From contig CALWTQ010000010.1 of assembly GCA_944384505.1 (NCBI GenBank), forward strand, positions 1-64,000: DNA of 64,000 nucleotides. Reading direction: 5' to 3'. Source of the DNA: an uncultured Mediterraneibacter sp. (GTDB lineage: Bacteria; Bacillota; Clostridia; Lachnospirales; Lachnospiraceae). The number at the start of each line of letters is the position of its first letter. The stretch's first letter is position 1. The notes beneath the pieces are model-generated. The model had not been told where the DNA came from. It was given only the letters and a program-made list of their open reading frames with translations, and did not search any database. Position numbers and translations under genes: made by a program. This document shows positions 9,401-17,058 of this stretch, one piece after another.

Positions 9401-9429
9401 TTGACTTCCTTATTCTCAGGACGTATATT
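9401..9429 (+). promoter_or_regulatory. Promoter of the LysR-family regulator
   Basis: TTGACT (9401-9406), 17 bases, TATATT (9424-9429). The predicted transcript starts near 9436, about 75 bases before the chosen ATG at 9512, which argues against an in-frame upstream start at 9206. Confidence 0.6.
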
Positions 9430-9511
9430 AATCAGAGAATCCGCCGTCAGCATGCATATAAGCTTGTCGCATCACCCGCGGAAATATATCAGATTACGAA
9501 AGAGAGCTCTT

Positions 9512-10396
9512 ATGGAAATCCGACAGTTATCCTATTTTAAAACGATCGCAGAAACAGAGAATATGTCCCTGGCGTCAAAACGGCTTCACGTCTCCCAGCC
9601 ATTCTTAAGCCGCACCGTCCGAAGCCTGGAGGAAGAACTGGGAGTTGCCCTGTTTGATAGAAAAGGGCGGAAAATCTCTTTAAACGAGAACGGACAGACG
9701 CTCTATCACTATGCGGAACATATCCTCCGTCTGCACAGTCAGGCTGTCTCTGAGTTAAAGCAGCGCCAAGACGGCAGTTCCCGCCTGCTGAAAATCGCCA
9801 TGCTCAACGCGACGAATATTTTCCCGGAGCTGATCACCAGATTCAGCGAGGAACACAGCGATGTCCGCTTTTCTATCCTGAGATTCTCTTCCCCTGACGA
9901 AATACCGGATAACTGCGACATCATCATACACGCCTCAGATTCGCTTGCGAACACAATGGAAAGCACAATTCTTTTCCAGGAAGAATGCCTGCTCGGCATG
10001 AGCGTTCATCATCCGCTCGCCTCCGCAGATGCCATCTATCCCGATCAGCTTGAAGAAGAAACGTTTCTTCTCCTGACCCAGGACAATTCTCTGGGAGAGC
10101 TTACCAGACGGTATTTCAAACCCCTTCACATCCGTCCGAAAGTGCCGCTGCAGTGCGACAGTCAGCAGACTCTTACCGCCTTTGTAGAGGAGGGGATGGG
10201 ACTGGCCTTCTTTCCCTCCAGAACATGGAAAATCGAGAGTGACAAGATCCTGTTAAGACACATCGAAGGCCATACTCTGCAGCGCAATATCTACATATCT
10301 CTGCCAAATGAAGAGTACTCTTCCGCGGTCAGGACTTTCCGCAGTTTTGTCTTCCGCTGTGTGAATCATTCAGACCCCCACGAGATCAGCTCCTAA
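9512..10396 (+). CDS. LysR-family transcriptional regulator
   Basis: DNA-binding regulator with an N-terminal winged helix-turn-helix and a C-terminal periplasmic-binding-protein-like effector domain. The protein starts MEIRQLSYFKTIAETENMSL, followed by the recognition helix in SKRLHVSQPFLSRTVRSLEE and LFDRKGRKISL, the standard LysR signature. The effector domain covers roughly residues 90-290. ATG 9512 is chosen because the HTH begins there, GAAAGAGAG precedes it, and the promoter at 9401-9429 lies upstream; this gives 294 residues, normal for the family. Divergent to the Nramp-like operon and separated from it by the palindrome at 9375-9396, it is almost certainly the local regulator. The inducer is probably the imported substrate or an early product. 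It converges on the next gene with an 8-base gap. Confidence 0.92.
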   Translation: MEIRQLSYFKTIAETENMSLASKRLHVSQPFLSRTVRSLEEELGVALFDRKGRKISLNENGQTLYHYAEHILRLHSQAVSELKQRQDGSSRLLKIAMLNATNIFPELITRFSEEHSDVRFSILRFSSPDEIPDNCDIIIHASDSLANTMESTILFQEECLLGMSVHHPLASADAIYPDQLEEETFLLLTQDNSLGELTRRYFKPLHIRPKVPLQCDSQQTLTAFVEEGMGLAFFPSRTWKIESDKILLRHIEGHTLQRNIYISLPNEEYSSAVRTFRSFVFRCVNHSDPHEISS

Positions 10397-10403
10397 TGAC
10401 AAT

Positions 10404-10814
10404 TCAGGCGTCTTTCCCAAAAATCTCCCCGTATGCTTTTTCCGCAGCATTCTTCATCTCCGTCTCCAGCTTTTCGTACTGCTCGAGGAGCCAAAGCCCT
10501 CTCCGGCTCAGCCGGGCGCTTCCGCCGTTTTTCCCGCCGTGGGAGCGCTCCACAACAATATATCCCAGTTCTCGCTCCACGCGGTCAAGAAGCTTCCTGC
10601 CTTTGCTGTAGGACAGTCCCATCTTTTCGCAGGCGTCCCTGACAGAGCCCTGTTCCCTGATGCAGATCAGGAGAGTCTTTACTCCCGGCCCAAAGAAAGG
10701 CTCTGTTCCCACAAGCTGAACTTTTACGCGGGGACGGATCTCTTTTTTGAGCCCGGTCTCACTTGTTGTTTCTGATTCCGTCCCGGTCTTCGGGATTCTA
10801 TCTGACGGATTCAC
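10404..10814 (-). CDS. ModE N-terminal-type winged-helix regulator without a molybdate-binding domain
   Basis: The core matches the DNA-binding domain of the molybdate regulator ModE: GPGVKTLLICIREQGSVRDA, then CEKMGLSYSKGRKLLDRVER, then VVERSHGGKNGGSARLSRRG. There is no MOP/TOBE molybdate-binding domain, and the protein is only 136 residues. A GTG at 10820 is also in frame, but AGAGGAGG ends only two bases before it, whereas the GTG at 10814 has AGGAGG eight bases upstream; I use 10814. The site lies in the end of the Se-dependent xanthine dehydrogenase gene, so this is the last gene of the minus arm of the purine cluster. A role in coupling molybdenum enzyme expression to cofactor status is plausible, but the sensor must be indirect. 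Confidence 0.8.
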   Translation of the reverse strand: MNPSDRIPKTGTESETTSETGLKKEIRPRVKVQLVGTEPFFGPGVKTLLICIREQGSVRDACEKMGLSYSKGRKLLDRVERELGYIVVERSHGGKNGGSARLSRRGLWLLEQYEKLETEMKNAAEKAYGEIFGKDA

Positions 10815-10829
10815 CTGCACATCCTCCTC

Positions 10830-13397
10830 TTATTTTGTCCCTTTCTTTTTCCTCTCATAAGGGGTATTGACCAGCGGCAGTTTCGTCTGAAACTGACCAT
10901 TCCATTTGTAATATGCCCCTGCGACAGCGGGAGCCGTGGGGATGGATGTGATCTCACCGATTCCGATTGCCCCGTACCCCACGTCTACGCCCGGTTTCTC
11001 AACGATAATCGGCTCCACATCCGGCACCTTGTCCGCCTTAAAGAGCCCCAGCGTGCCATATTTTGACAGCGGCCTTCCGTCTTTGAGCTCATACTGTTCT
11101 GTCAGTGCATAGCCAAGGCTCATAACAACGCCGCCTTCAATCTGCCCCTCTACACTGACCGGGTTCACTGCTTTTCCCACATCATGGGCCGCCACAACTT
11201 TCTTGACCGTGCCGTCTTCATTCAGGATACACACCTGAGTGGCATAACCATAAGCCACATGAGATACCGGATTAGGCACATCGCTTCCCATCTTGTCTGT
11301 CTTTGCAAGATATTCTCCCGTGTAATCTCTTCCATCCAGCTCTTCCAGAGTATGTTCTTTCAGATCCTCCAGCAGTTTCTCACAAGCGCGCTTTGCCGCC
11401 TCCCCTGTGATCAGTGTCTGTCTAGAGCCGGATGTAGTTCCGGAGTCCGGAGAATTAGCCGTATTCGGCCGGCAGTACACGATTTTATCAATGCCAAATC
11501 CTGTCGTCTCTGAGACCACCTGAGTCAGCACCGTGCCAAGGCCCTGACCGATACAGGACGCCCCTGCATGGATCTCCACTTTTCCGTCCTTAACCAGCAG
11601 GCGGCAGCGCCCCCAGTCCGGAAGCCCCACGCCGACCCCTGCGTTTTTCATCGCGCACGCGATTCCCGCATAGGGTTCGCTCTCATAGACCTCTTTCACC
11701 GCTTCCAGCGTCTCCGCAACACCGGTGGACGGATCTGCGATCTGGCCGTTCGGCAGCACCTGTCCCGGGCGGATGGCGTTGCGGTAACGGATCTCCCAGG
11801 GTGAAATTCCCACCTTTTCAGCCAGCAGATCAAGATTCCTCTCCGAACCAAAGCAGGTCTGCGTCACCCCGAATCCGCGGAACGCTCCGGCCGGCGGATT
11901 ATTCGTATATACTGCCTTTCCGTCAATGTCAATCACCTGGAAGTTATAAGGTCCTGCCGCATGGGTACAGGCCCTCTGGAGAACCGGTCCGCCAAGCGAC
12001 GCATAGGCGCCCGTATCGGATACAACGACTGCCTTCATAGCCGTCAGGTATCCGTTCTCATCACAGGCTGTTGTGATGTCCATCCACATCGGATGACGCT
12101 TCGGATGCACCAGTATGCTCTCCTGCCTGGAAAGCTTCACTTTGACAATACGCTTTGTCAGATAGGCGATCAGCGCTGCGTGATGCTGTACAGACACGTC
12201 TTCTTTTCCTCCGAATCCGCCGCCCACCAGCTTATTCTCTACAATCACTTTCTCCGGCGGCAGCCCCAGCATGATACAGCATTCATGCTGCGTATCATAG
12301 GTACCCTGATCCGCAGAATAAATGAATACGCCGTCGTCAAAGGGCATTGCGACCGCACACTCCGGCTCCAGGAATGCATGCTCCGTCCACGGAGTCTCAT
12401 AGTGCATGGTCACTTTATATTTTGACTCTGCAATTACTTTTTCCGCATCACCTCTTACAAGGTGCTCATGAGCCAGGATATTCCCGTCCCCGTGTACAAG
12501 GGGCGCTTCCTCCTTCATGGCCTCAAAGGGATCCAGCACAGGCTCCAGGACCTCATAGTCCACTTTTACTTTGGCTTTTGCCACCTCCAGAATCTCCGGC
12601 GTCTCCGCAGCCACAAGGCAGATGGCGTCCCCGAGATAATGCGTGATCTTCCCTACCGGAATCATTGTATCCCAGTCATGCTTTAAGTGCCCCACTTTCA
12701 CTTCCCCAGGGATATCATCCGCTGTAAACACCCCGATAACGCCCTCCATGGCAAGCGCTTCCTCCGTATGAATGGCAAGCACCCTCGCCCTGGGATACTC
12801 AGAGCGCACCGCGCTTCCGTAGATCATGCCGTCCAGATAGATGTCATCCGGATACTCCCCTGTGCCCAGCACTTTCTCCCGGGCATCAATCCTCTGGATC
12901 GCCTGCCCCACATTCACCACGCCGCTCTCCTCATGAACCGGAAGATTCTCCCGGAAGATCTTTGCGCTTAGCAGGATTCCTTCTATAATCTTCTTATAAC
13001 CTGTGCACCGGCAGATATTATTCCGTATCGCAGCTGCGGCTTCCAGGCGCGACGGATCTGGATTCTGATCGATCAGGCCCTTTGCGCACATCACCATACC
13101 GGGGATGCAGAAACCACACTGCACAGCTCCCGCCGTCGCGAACGCATAGGCGTAGACGTCCTGCTCTCTCTGGCTCAGCCCCTCCACAGTGACGATCTCT
13201 TTGCCATCCACCTTAGAGAGCATCGGAATACAGGCGCGGGTCGCTTTCCCGTCCACAAGTACAGTGCAGGTCCCGCAGGCTCCCTGGCTGCATCCGTCTT
13301 TTACAGAAGTCAGATGCAGATCGTCCCGGAGGAAACGCATCAGTTTTTTATCTTTCTCCACTTCATATGTTTTTCCATTTACCAGAACCTTAATCAT
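10830..13397 (-). CDS. xdh: Selenium-dependent xanthine dehydrogenase, Fe-S and molybdopterin domains fused
   Basis: Hydroxylates purines (xanthine/hypoxanthine, or the reverse reduction of urate) at a molybdopterin centre thought to carry a labile selenium ligand; cytoplasmic. The N-terminal domain has the plant-type [2Fe-2S] cysteines C36, C41, C44, C56 and the second cluster C94, C97, C129, C131. The molybdenum domain follows with GGGFGGKEDVSVQHHAA, GAFRGFGVTQ, GASCIGQGLGT and the catalytic glutamate in GAIGIGEITS. There is no FAD domain, so electrons must leave to a partner flavoprotein, for which YgfK is the obvious candidate. At 855 residues it matches the Se-dependent branch related to E. 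coli XdhD/YgfN. AAGGAG lies seven bases before the ATG. Dependence on selenium is inferred from the branch and from the yqeB, yqeC and mocA genes upstream. Confidence 0.92.
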   Translation of the reverse strand: MIKVLVNGKTYEVEKDKKLMRFLRDDLHLTSVKDGCSQGACGTCTVLVDGKATRACIPMLSKVDGKEIVTVEGLSQREQDVYAYAFATAGAVQCGFCIPGMVMCAKGLIDQNPDPSRLEAAAAIRNNICRCTGYKKIIEGILLSAKIFRENLPVHEESGVVNVGQAIQRIDAREKVLGTGEYPDDIYLDGMIYGSAVRSEYPRARVLAIHTEEALAMEGVIGVFTADDIPGEVKVGHLKHDWDTMIPVGKITHYLGDAICLVAAETPEILEVAKAKVKVDYEVLEPVLDPFEAMKEEAPLVHGDGNILAHEHLVRGDAEKVIAESKYKVTMHYETPWTEHAFLEPECAVAMPFDDGVFIYSADQGTYDTQHECCIMLGLPPEKVIVENKLVGGGFGGKEDVSVQHHAALIAYLTKRIVKVKLSRQESILVHPKRHPMWMDITTACDENGYLTAMKAVVVSDTGAYASLGGPVLQRACTHAAGPYNFQVIDIDGKAVYTNNPPAGAFRGFGVTQTCFGSERNLDLLAEKVGISPWEIRYRNAIRPGQVLPNGQIADPSTGVAETLEAVKEVYESEPYAGIACAMKNAGVGVGLPDWGRCRLLVKDGKVEIHAGASCIGQGLGTVLTQVVSETTGFGIDKIVYCRPNTANSPDSGTTSGSRQTLITGEAAKRACEKLLEDLKEHTLEELDGRDYTGEYLAKTDKMGSDVPNPVSHVAYGYATQVCILNEDGTVKKVVAAHDVGKAVNPVSVEGQIEGGVVMSLGYALTEQYELKDGRPLSKYGTLGLFKADKVPDVEPIIVEKPGVDVGYGAIGIGEITSIPTAPAVAGAYYKWNGQFQTKLPLVNTPYERKKKGTK

Positions 13398-13411
13398 ACG
13401 ACTTCTCCTTT

Positions 13412-14785
13412 TTATAGACTTTCTAAATCTTCTCTCCGGTCCACGTCAATGAGCTCCTCCGCATCCGTCTCCACCAGGCGGATCCTGTCACGGTATTTCT
13501 CCATGATCTGTCGTCCGCCCACGTCTCCTGAAAGTTCCATCAGTTCAGGAAAATATTCCCGATTCCACAGGACCGGATTGCCGGTGCGCCCCGCGCGCCC
13601 CGCGCAGACGATGGCGCCGGGGTGGCGCGCTCCTGTATTGAAGATTCTCTGCATTGTTGAAACTGAAAGTCCCGGCTGGTCACAGACGGAACAGAGAACG
13701 CCTTTTAACTGCCCCACCGCGTCAGGGAATCTGTCCTGTACAGCTGCAAGCCCCAGTTTTAAAGACCTTGCGATCCCCTGCTCCGGCTCTCTGTTCCACA
13801 CCGGCATGACGCCGCATCTCTGCGCTTCACCTGCAATGATCTCACTTCCGGTCACGATAAACGCCGGAAAGGAAGAAAATGCCCGGACTTTGTCCAGCAT
13901 ATGCTGATACAGAGCGCGCCCCCGGACCGGCGTGCTCAATTTATCCCCGCCGAATCTGGTCCCCGCTCCCGCGGCAAGTATGACAATGGCATACCTGCCC
14001 TTGATACTCTCAAATAAACTCACAGCCTCCAGAACTCCGCCGCCAATGGCCCGCGCCTTATCAGAAATGGTACAACAGTGGGAGATCTCGGCCCTCGCGT
14101 CTATATCTCCGATTTTCAGATTCTCAGTGACCCGCACTCCCTCCTGGAGCATCCCCCTGACGATCCCGCTCATCTGTGCATAGACAGGCCTGCCGCCTGT
14201 GACTGCAACAACACTGCCCTTTTCAACAAAGTCTCCGATCTGCGCCTTTGGCTCCATTCGGCCCTCAGCAGACGCCCGGATCAGCCGCTCGATCGTATAG
14301 CCGCCCACATTGCCCGGCACCCCGGTATTGGGAATGGCGCTTCCCTTCCAGATAATATTTCCGAGCGTATGCCCCCGCTTTGTCTCCACCACACAGTGGC
14401 AGTCACATCCGGCTGTAAAGCCAGGTCCCACGCCAATGACAAGCGGAGCGTCTGTAATCTCTGTCCCCAGATTCCTCTTTGCCAGGATCGCGTCCACAAC
14501 AACATCCGGCTTGTACCATTTCCGGCACTCCGCCTTCGGATCCACCATAACGGGGACATCTCCACGGGCCAGGATCTGTTCTGCCTCTTCCTGTGAATCC
14601 GCGCGGATCCCTTTCATCTCCTCCACTTGTGCGCTGCCCTCATAGACAGCTCTTGACAGAGCGACTGTCCTCCGCACGGTAAGGGGCACCCCGATCTCTG
14701 TCATCATGATCTGATGCCCCGAGCCATACAGCCTGGAGGCAATGCCTGTCGCCAGATCTCCCGCACCCTTGATCAGTATTTTCAT
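13412..14785 (-). CDS. yqeB: YqeB (EF2563 family) fused to MocA/YgfJ nucleotidyltransferase: Se-Mo hydroxylase maturation
   Basis: Two maturation functions in one 457-residue chain. Residues 1 to about 265 are the YqeB/EF2563 module (MKILIKGAGDLATGIASRLY, VIGVGPGFTAGCDCHCVVET, PNTGVPGNVGG), associated with labile-selenium molybdenum hydroxylases. Residues about 268 to 457 are a MobA-like nucleotidyltransferase of the MocA/YgfJ type (VILAAGAGTRFGGDKL, CSVCDQPGLS, GNPVLWNREYFPEL), which normally joins CMP to molybdopterin. The junction ESIKGRYAIVILAAG reads through without a stop, and both halves keep their key motifs. The gene lies just upstream of the Se-dependent xanthine dehydrogenase it presumably matures. 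Its ribosome site is weak (AGAAGG, about 13 bases away). Confidence 0.9.
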   Translation of the reverse strand: MKILIKGAGDLATGIASRLYGSGHQIMMTEIGVPLTVRRTVALSRAVYEGSAQVEEMKGIRADSQEEAEQILARGDVPVMVDPKAECRKWYKPDVVVDAILAKRNLGTEITDAPLVIGVGPGFTAGCDCHCVVETKRGHTLGNIIWKGSAIPNTGVPGNVGGYTIERLIRASAEGRMEPKAQIGDFVEKGSVVAVTGGRPVYAQMSGIVRGMLQEGVRVTENLKIGDIDARAEISHCCTISDKARAIGGGVLEAVSLFESIKGRYAIVILAAGAGTRFGGDKLSTPVRGRALYQHMLDKVRAFSSFPAFIVTGSEIIAGEAQRCGVMPVWNREPEQGIARSLKLGLAAVQDRFPDAVGQLKGVLCSVCDQPGLSVSTMQRIFNTGARHPGAIVCAGRAGRTGNPVLWNREYFPELMELSGDVGGRQIMEKYRDRIRLVETDAEELIDVDRREDLESL

Positions 14786-14833
14786 AAATTTTCAGCCTTC
14801 TTTCTTCGTACAGCCTGCACAGAGGTTGCCCTG

Positions 14834-15640
14834 TCAGACTGCGCTTAGTCCGTCCTCCCGTCTCATACCGGCATGGGATGTGACAATCACTGTTCCCCTC
14901 ATGCAGCCCTTCAGTTTTCTGCATATAGAAAGCGCCTCGTCCCGTCTCTTCTGACTGTCCGCTTTATTTAAAACAACGATATACTCCGCCCCTTCCGGGC
15001 ATCCTCTCCTCCCGGATTCCCGCGAAACGGCGAGAATCGCAAGATCCTCTTCGGTAATGCGCTCTGTTCTCTCTTTGTGTAAAATCTGTTCTGCCAGCTC
15101 TGCCCGGAAACAGACTTCCTCCATTCTTTTTCCCAGCGCGTCCAGCCCATACAGGGACAATACATGGGTGGTGCGCGGATGTATCACGGGTTCATGGCCC
15201 GCGGGAACTTTCACCGGCATACGTCTGGCGCCGTCCGCTTCAATCAGCACGGGCAGATCCAGTTTCCATATCTGATCCATCATCTCCAGCGGCAGAGTCT
15301 TAAGCTTCCCTCCCGCAGCGGCCGCTCCGGTCCACACCTGGCCAAACTCCTCTGCATATCTGCGCAGTTCTTGCAGAAACAGCGCCGGATCCTCCGGCGC
15401 CCTGTAAAAATATGGAAGTTCTTCCTCCATAATATGCGTGGTCGTTGTCACCACTGCCTGCTGCCCTGCCCGAACAAATTCATCCGCCAGCCGGTGAAGC
15501 GTCGTCGTTTTCCCGCCTGCCCCCACGGCTGAAATCACAGGACGGTCACACGCTTCCAGCGCTTCCAGAAATGTGGGAACCTCACGCAGACTGTCATTCT
15601 CATAAACCCATATCATCCTACTTGGCGCCGTGACGCACAT
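14834..15640 (-). CDS. yqeC: YqeC, selenium-cofactor maturation protein with a P-loop
   Basis: YqeC proteins co-occur with selenium-dependent molybdenum hydroxylases and are thought to act in placing the labile selenium; the reaction is unproven. The protein has an early Walker A motif, SAVGAGGKTTTLHRLADEF, then VVTTTTHIMEEE, VLIEADGARRMPVKVPAGHEP and the late VVLNKADSQKRRDEA, all typical of YqeC. Two starts are possible. ATG 15640 overlaps the end of hydA and has GGAG about 13 bases upstream. ATG 15616 begins one base after the hydA TAG stop and gives an N-terminus closer to that of E. coli YqeC. Either way translation is coupled to hydA. Confidence 0.88.
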   Translation of the reverse strand: MCVTAPSRMIWVYENDSLREVPTFLEALEACDRPVISAVGAGGKTTTLHRLADEFVRAGQQAVVTTTTHIMEEELPYFYRAPEDPALFLQELRRYAEEFGQVWTGAAAAGGKLKTLPLEMMDQIWKLDLPVLIEADGARRMPVKVPAGHEPVIHPRTTHVLSLYGLDALGKRMEEVCFRAELAEQILHKERTERITEEDLAILAVSRESGRRGCPEGAEYIVVLNKADSQKRRDEALSICRKLKGCMRGTVIVTSHAGMRREDGLSAV

Positions 15641-16985
15641 AAGTCCCGGCCTTCTCCGTAAGTATTTTCCCGTTCTCCGCCGCGAGAGTTCCTCTTAAAT
15701 ACACCTGCTCGGCCCTTCCGCGGATCTTTGTACCCTCCATAGGGCAATAATCACATGCGGACTGCTGGCCTTCTGCGCTCAGTGTCCACTCCGTCTCCGG
15801 ATTCCACACTACGATATCCGCGTCCGCTCCGGGAATGAGCGCGCCTTTCCACGGATAGAGATGATAGAGCTTGGCCGGATTCTCTGACAGATAAATACAC
15901 ATCTGTTCCGCCGTAATCCGCTCTTCATTCACTCCATAGTGCCAGATCAGCGCCGGGCGTTCCTCGGCCCCCGGCATTCCGCACGGTGTTTTCGAGAAAT
16001 CTTCCGCCCCGGCGTCTTTCTGCGCTTTCGTAAAGCTGCAGTGATCCGTGGCAATAGTCTGAATCCTGCCTTCCTTAAGTGCCTGCCAGAGAACTTCCTG
16101 ATTCTTCTTCTTCCGAAGCGGCGGAGCGATCATATAACGCCTCGCCTCCTCGGCCGGAAGGGAATATTTCTCATCGTCCATGACAAGGTACTGAGGACAG
16201 GTCTCCACATAAACAGTCTGTCCTTCCTCCCTTGCTTTCAGTATCTCCCGATATCCCGCCGCGGTGCTTAAGTGCACTACGATCACCGGAGTATCCACGC
16301 ATTTGGCAATCTTTAGCAGGCGGGCAGCCGCCTCTGCCTCTGCTTCCTTCGGTCTCGTCCACGGATAATCAGAAACGTCTCTGCGATTTCCCTTTCTCTT
16401 CTCCGTCTCTTTGAGCCTTGCCTGAATGATCCCGTTATTCTCACAGTGAACTCCCGCGATCCCTCCCAGCTCTTTTAAGCGGGCCAGAATTTCATACATG
16501 GTTTCATCATCCACCATAGTATCATATGTCATATACAGCTTAAAGGACATCGTCTCCTTCTCCACAATCTCGGCAAGTTCACGGCTGATCTCTTCGTTCC
16601 AGTCTGTCAGCGCCAGATGAAACGCATAGTCACAGGATGATTCCCCGTCCGCTTTCTTATGCCAGTTGTCAAGAGCCTGTCTTAAGCTTTCCCCGCGGTA
16701 CTGAGTGGCATAGTCAATGATACATGTAGTGCCGCCGGCCAGCTCCGCCTTTGTTCCTGTGTCAAACTTATCCGCTGTGATCGTATTGCTGACCTCCAGT
16801 GCCATATGGGTATGAGCGTCAATGAAGCCCGGAAATAGGAGCTTTCCTCTCACATCCACGATCTCGGCGTCTTTAAACTCCAGATCTTCGCCCACTGCAA
16901 GGATCTTCTCCCCCTTCACAAGGAGATCCACTTTTCTCATTCCCTCACCACTGACCACTGTTCCGCCTTTGAATAGCCGTTTCAT
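15618..16985 (-). CDS. hydA: Dihydropyrimidinase / hydantoinase-type amidohydrolase
   Basis: Cyclic-amide hydrolase of the amidohydrolase superfamily (E. coli YgeZ/HydA, hyuA), opening hydantoin, dihydropyrimidine or related rings; cytoplasmic with two metals. Ligands are visible in order: FPGFIDAHTHM with H58 and H60, the carbamylated lysine K149 in SFKLYMTYD, GVHCENNGI, VIVVHLSTAAGY and the catalytic Asp in ATDHCSFT. The 455 residues match the family. It lies between ygfK and yqeC and is part of the conserved gene set tied to anaerobic purine degradation, where it would open a ring derived from urate or xanthine. The precise ring substrate is not settled by sequence. Confidence 0.9.
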   Translation of the reverse strand: MKRLFKGGTVVSGEGMRKVDLLVKGEKILAVGEDLEFKDAEIVDVRGKLLFPGFIDAHTHMALEVSNTITADKFDTGTKAELAGGTTCIIDYATQYRGESLRQALDNWHKKADGESSCDYAFHLALTDWNEEISRELAEIVEKETMSFKLYMTYDTMVDDETMYEILARLKELGGIAGVHCENNGIIQARLKETEKRKGNRRDVSDYPWTRPKEAEAEAAARLLKIAKCVDTPVIVVHLSTAAGYREILKAREEGQTVYVETCPQYLVMDDEKYSLPAEEARRYMIAPPLRKKKNQEVLWQALKEGRIQTIATDHCSFTKAQKDAGAEDFSKTPCGMPGAEERPALIWHYGVNEERITAEQMCIYLSENPAKLYHLYPWKGALIPGADADIVVWNPETEWTLSAEGQQSACDYCPMEGTKIRGRAEQVYLRGTLAAENGKILTEKAGTYVRHGAK

Positions 16986-17021
16986 CTGCTGACCCCTTCT
17001 TTCTGTGTATACTCTAGTGTC

Positions 17022-17050
17022 GTAATAGTTCAGCCATCAAAGATGGCCAA
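17022..17050. repeat. Short repeat end, AGTTCAGCCAT family, with hairpin
   Basis: GTAATAGTTCAGCCAT (17022-17037), followed by a GCCATC-AAA-GATGGC hairpin, lies in the 73-base gap between hydA and ygfK. The same end occurs at 26567, 27834, 27971, 39741, 45177 and 52861. Confidence 0.5.
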
Positions 17051-17058
17051 ACTTCTGT

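Noticed and set aside
9206-9511. N-terminal extension of the LysR protein to an in-frame ATG at 9206
   Set aside because: It would include the operator and promoter and adds 102 residues before the helix-turn-helix, unlike the family.
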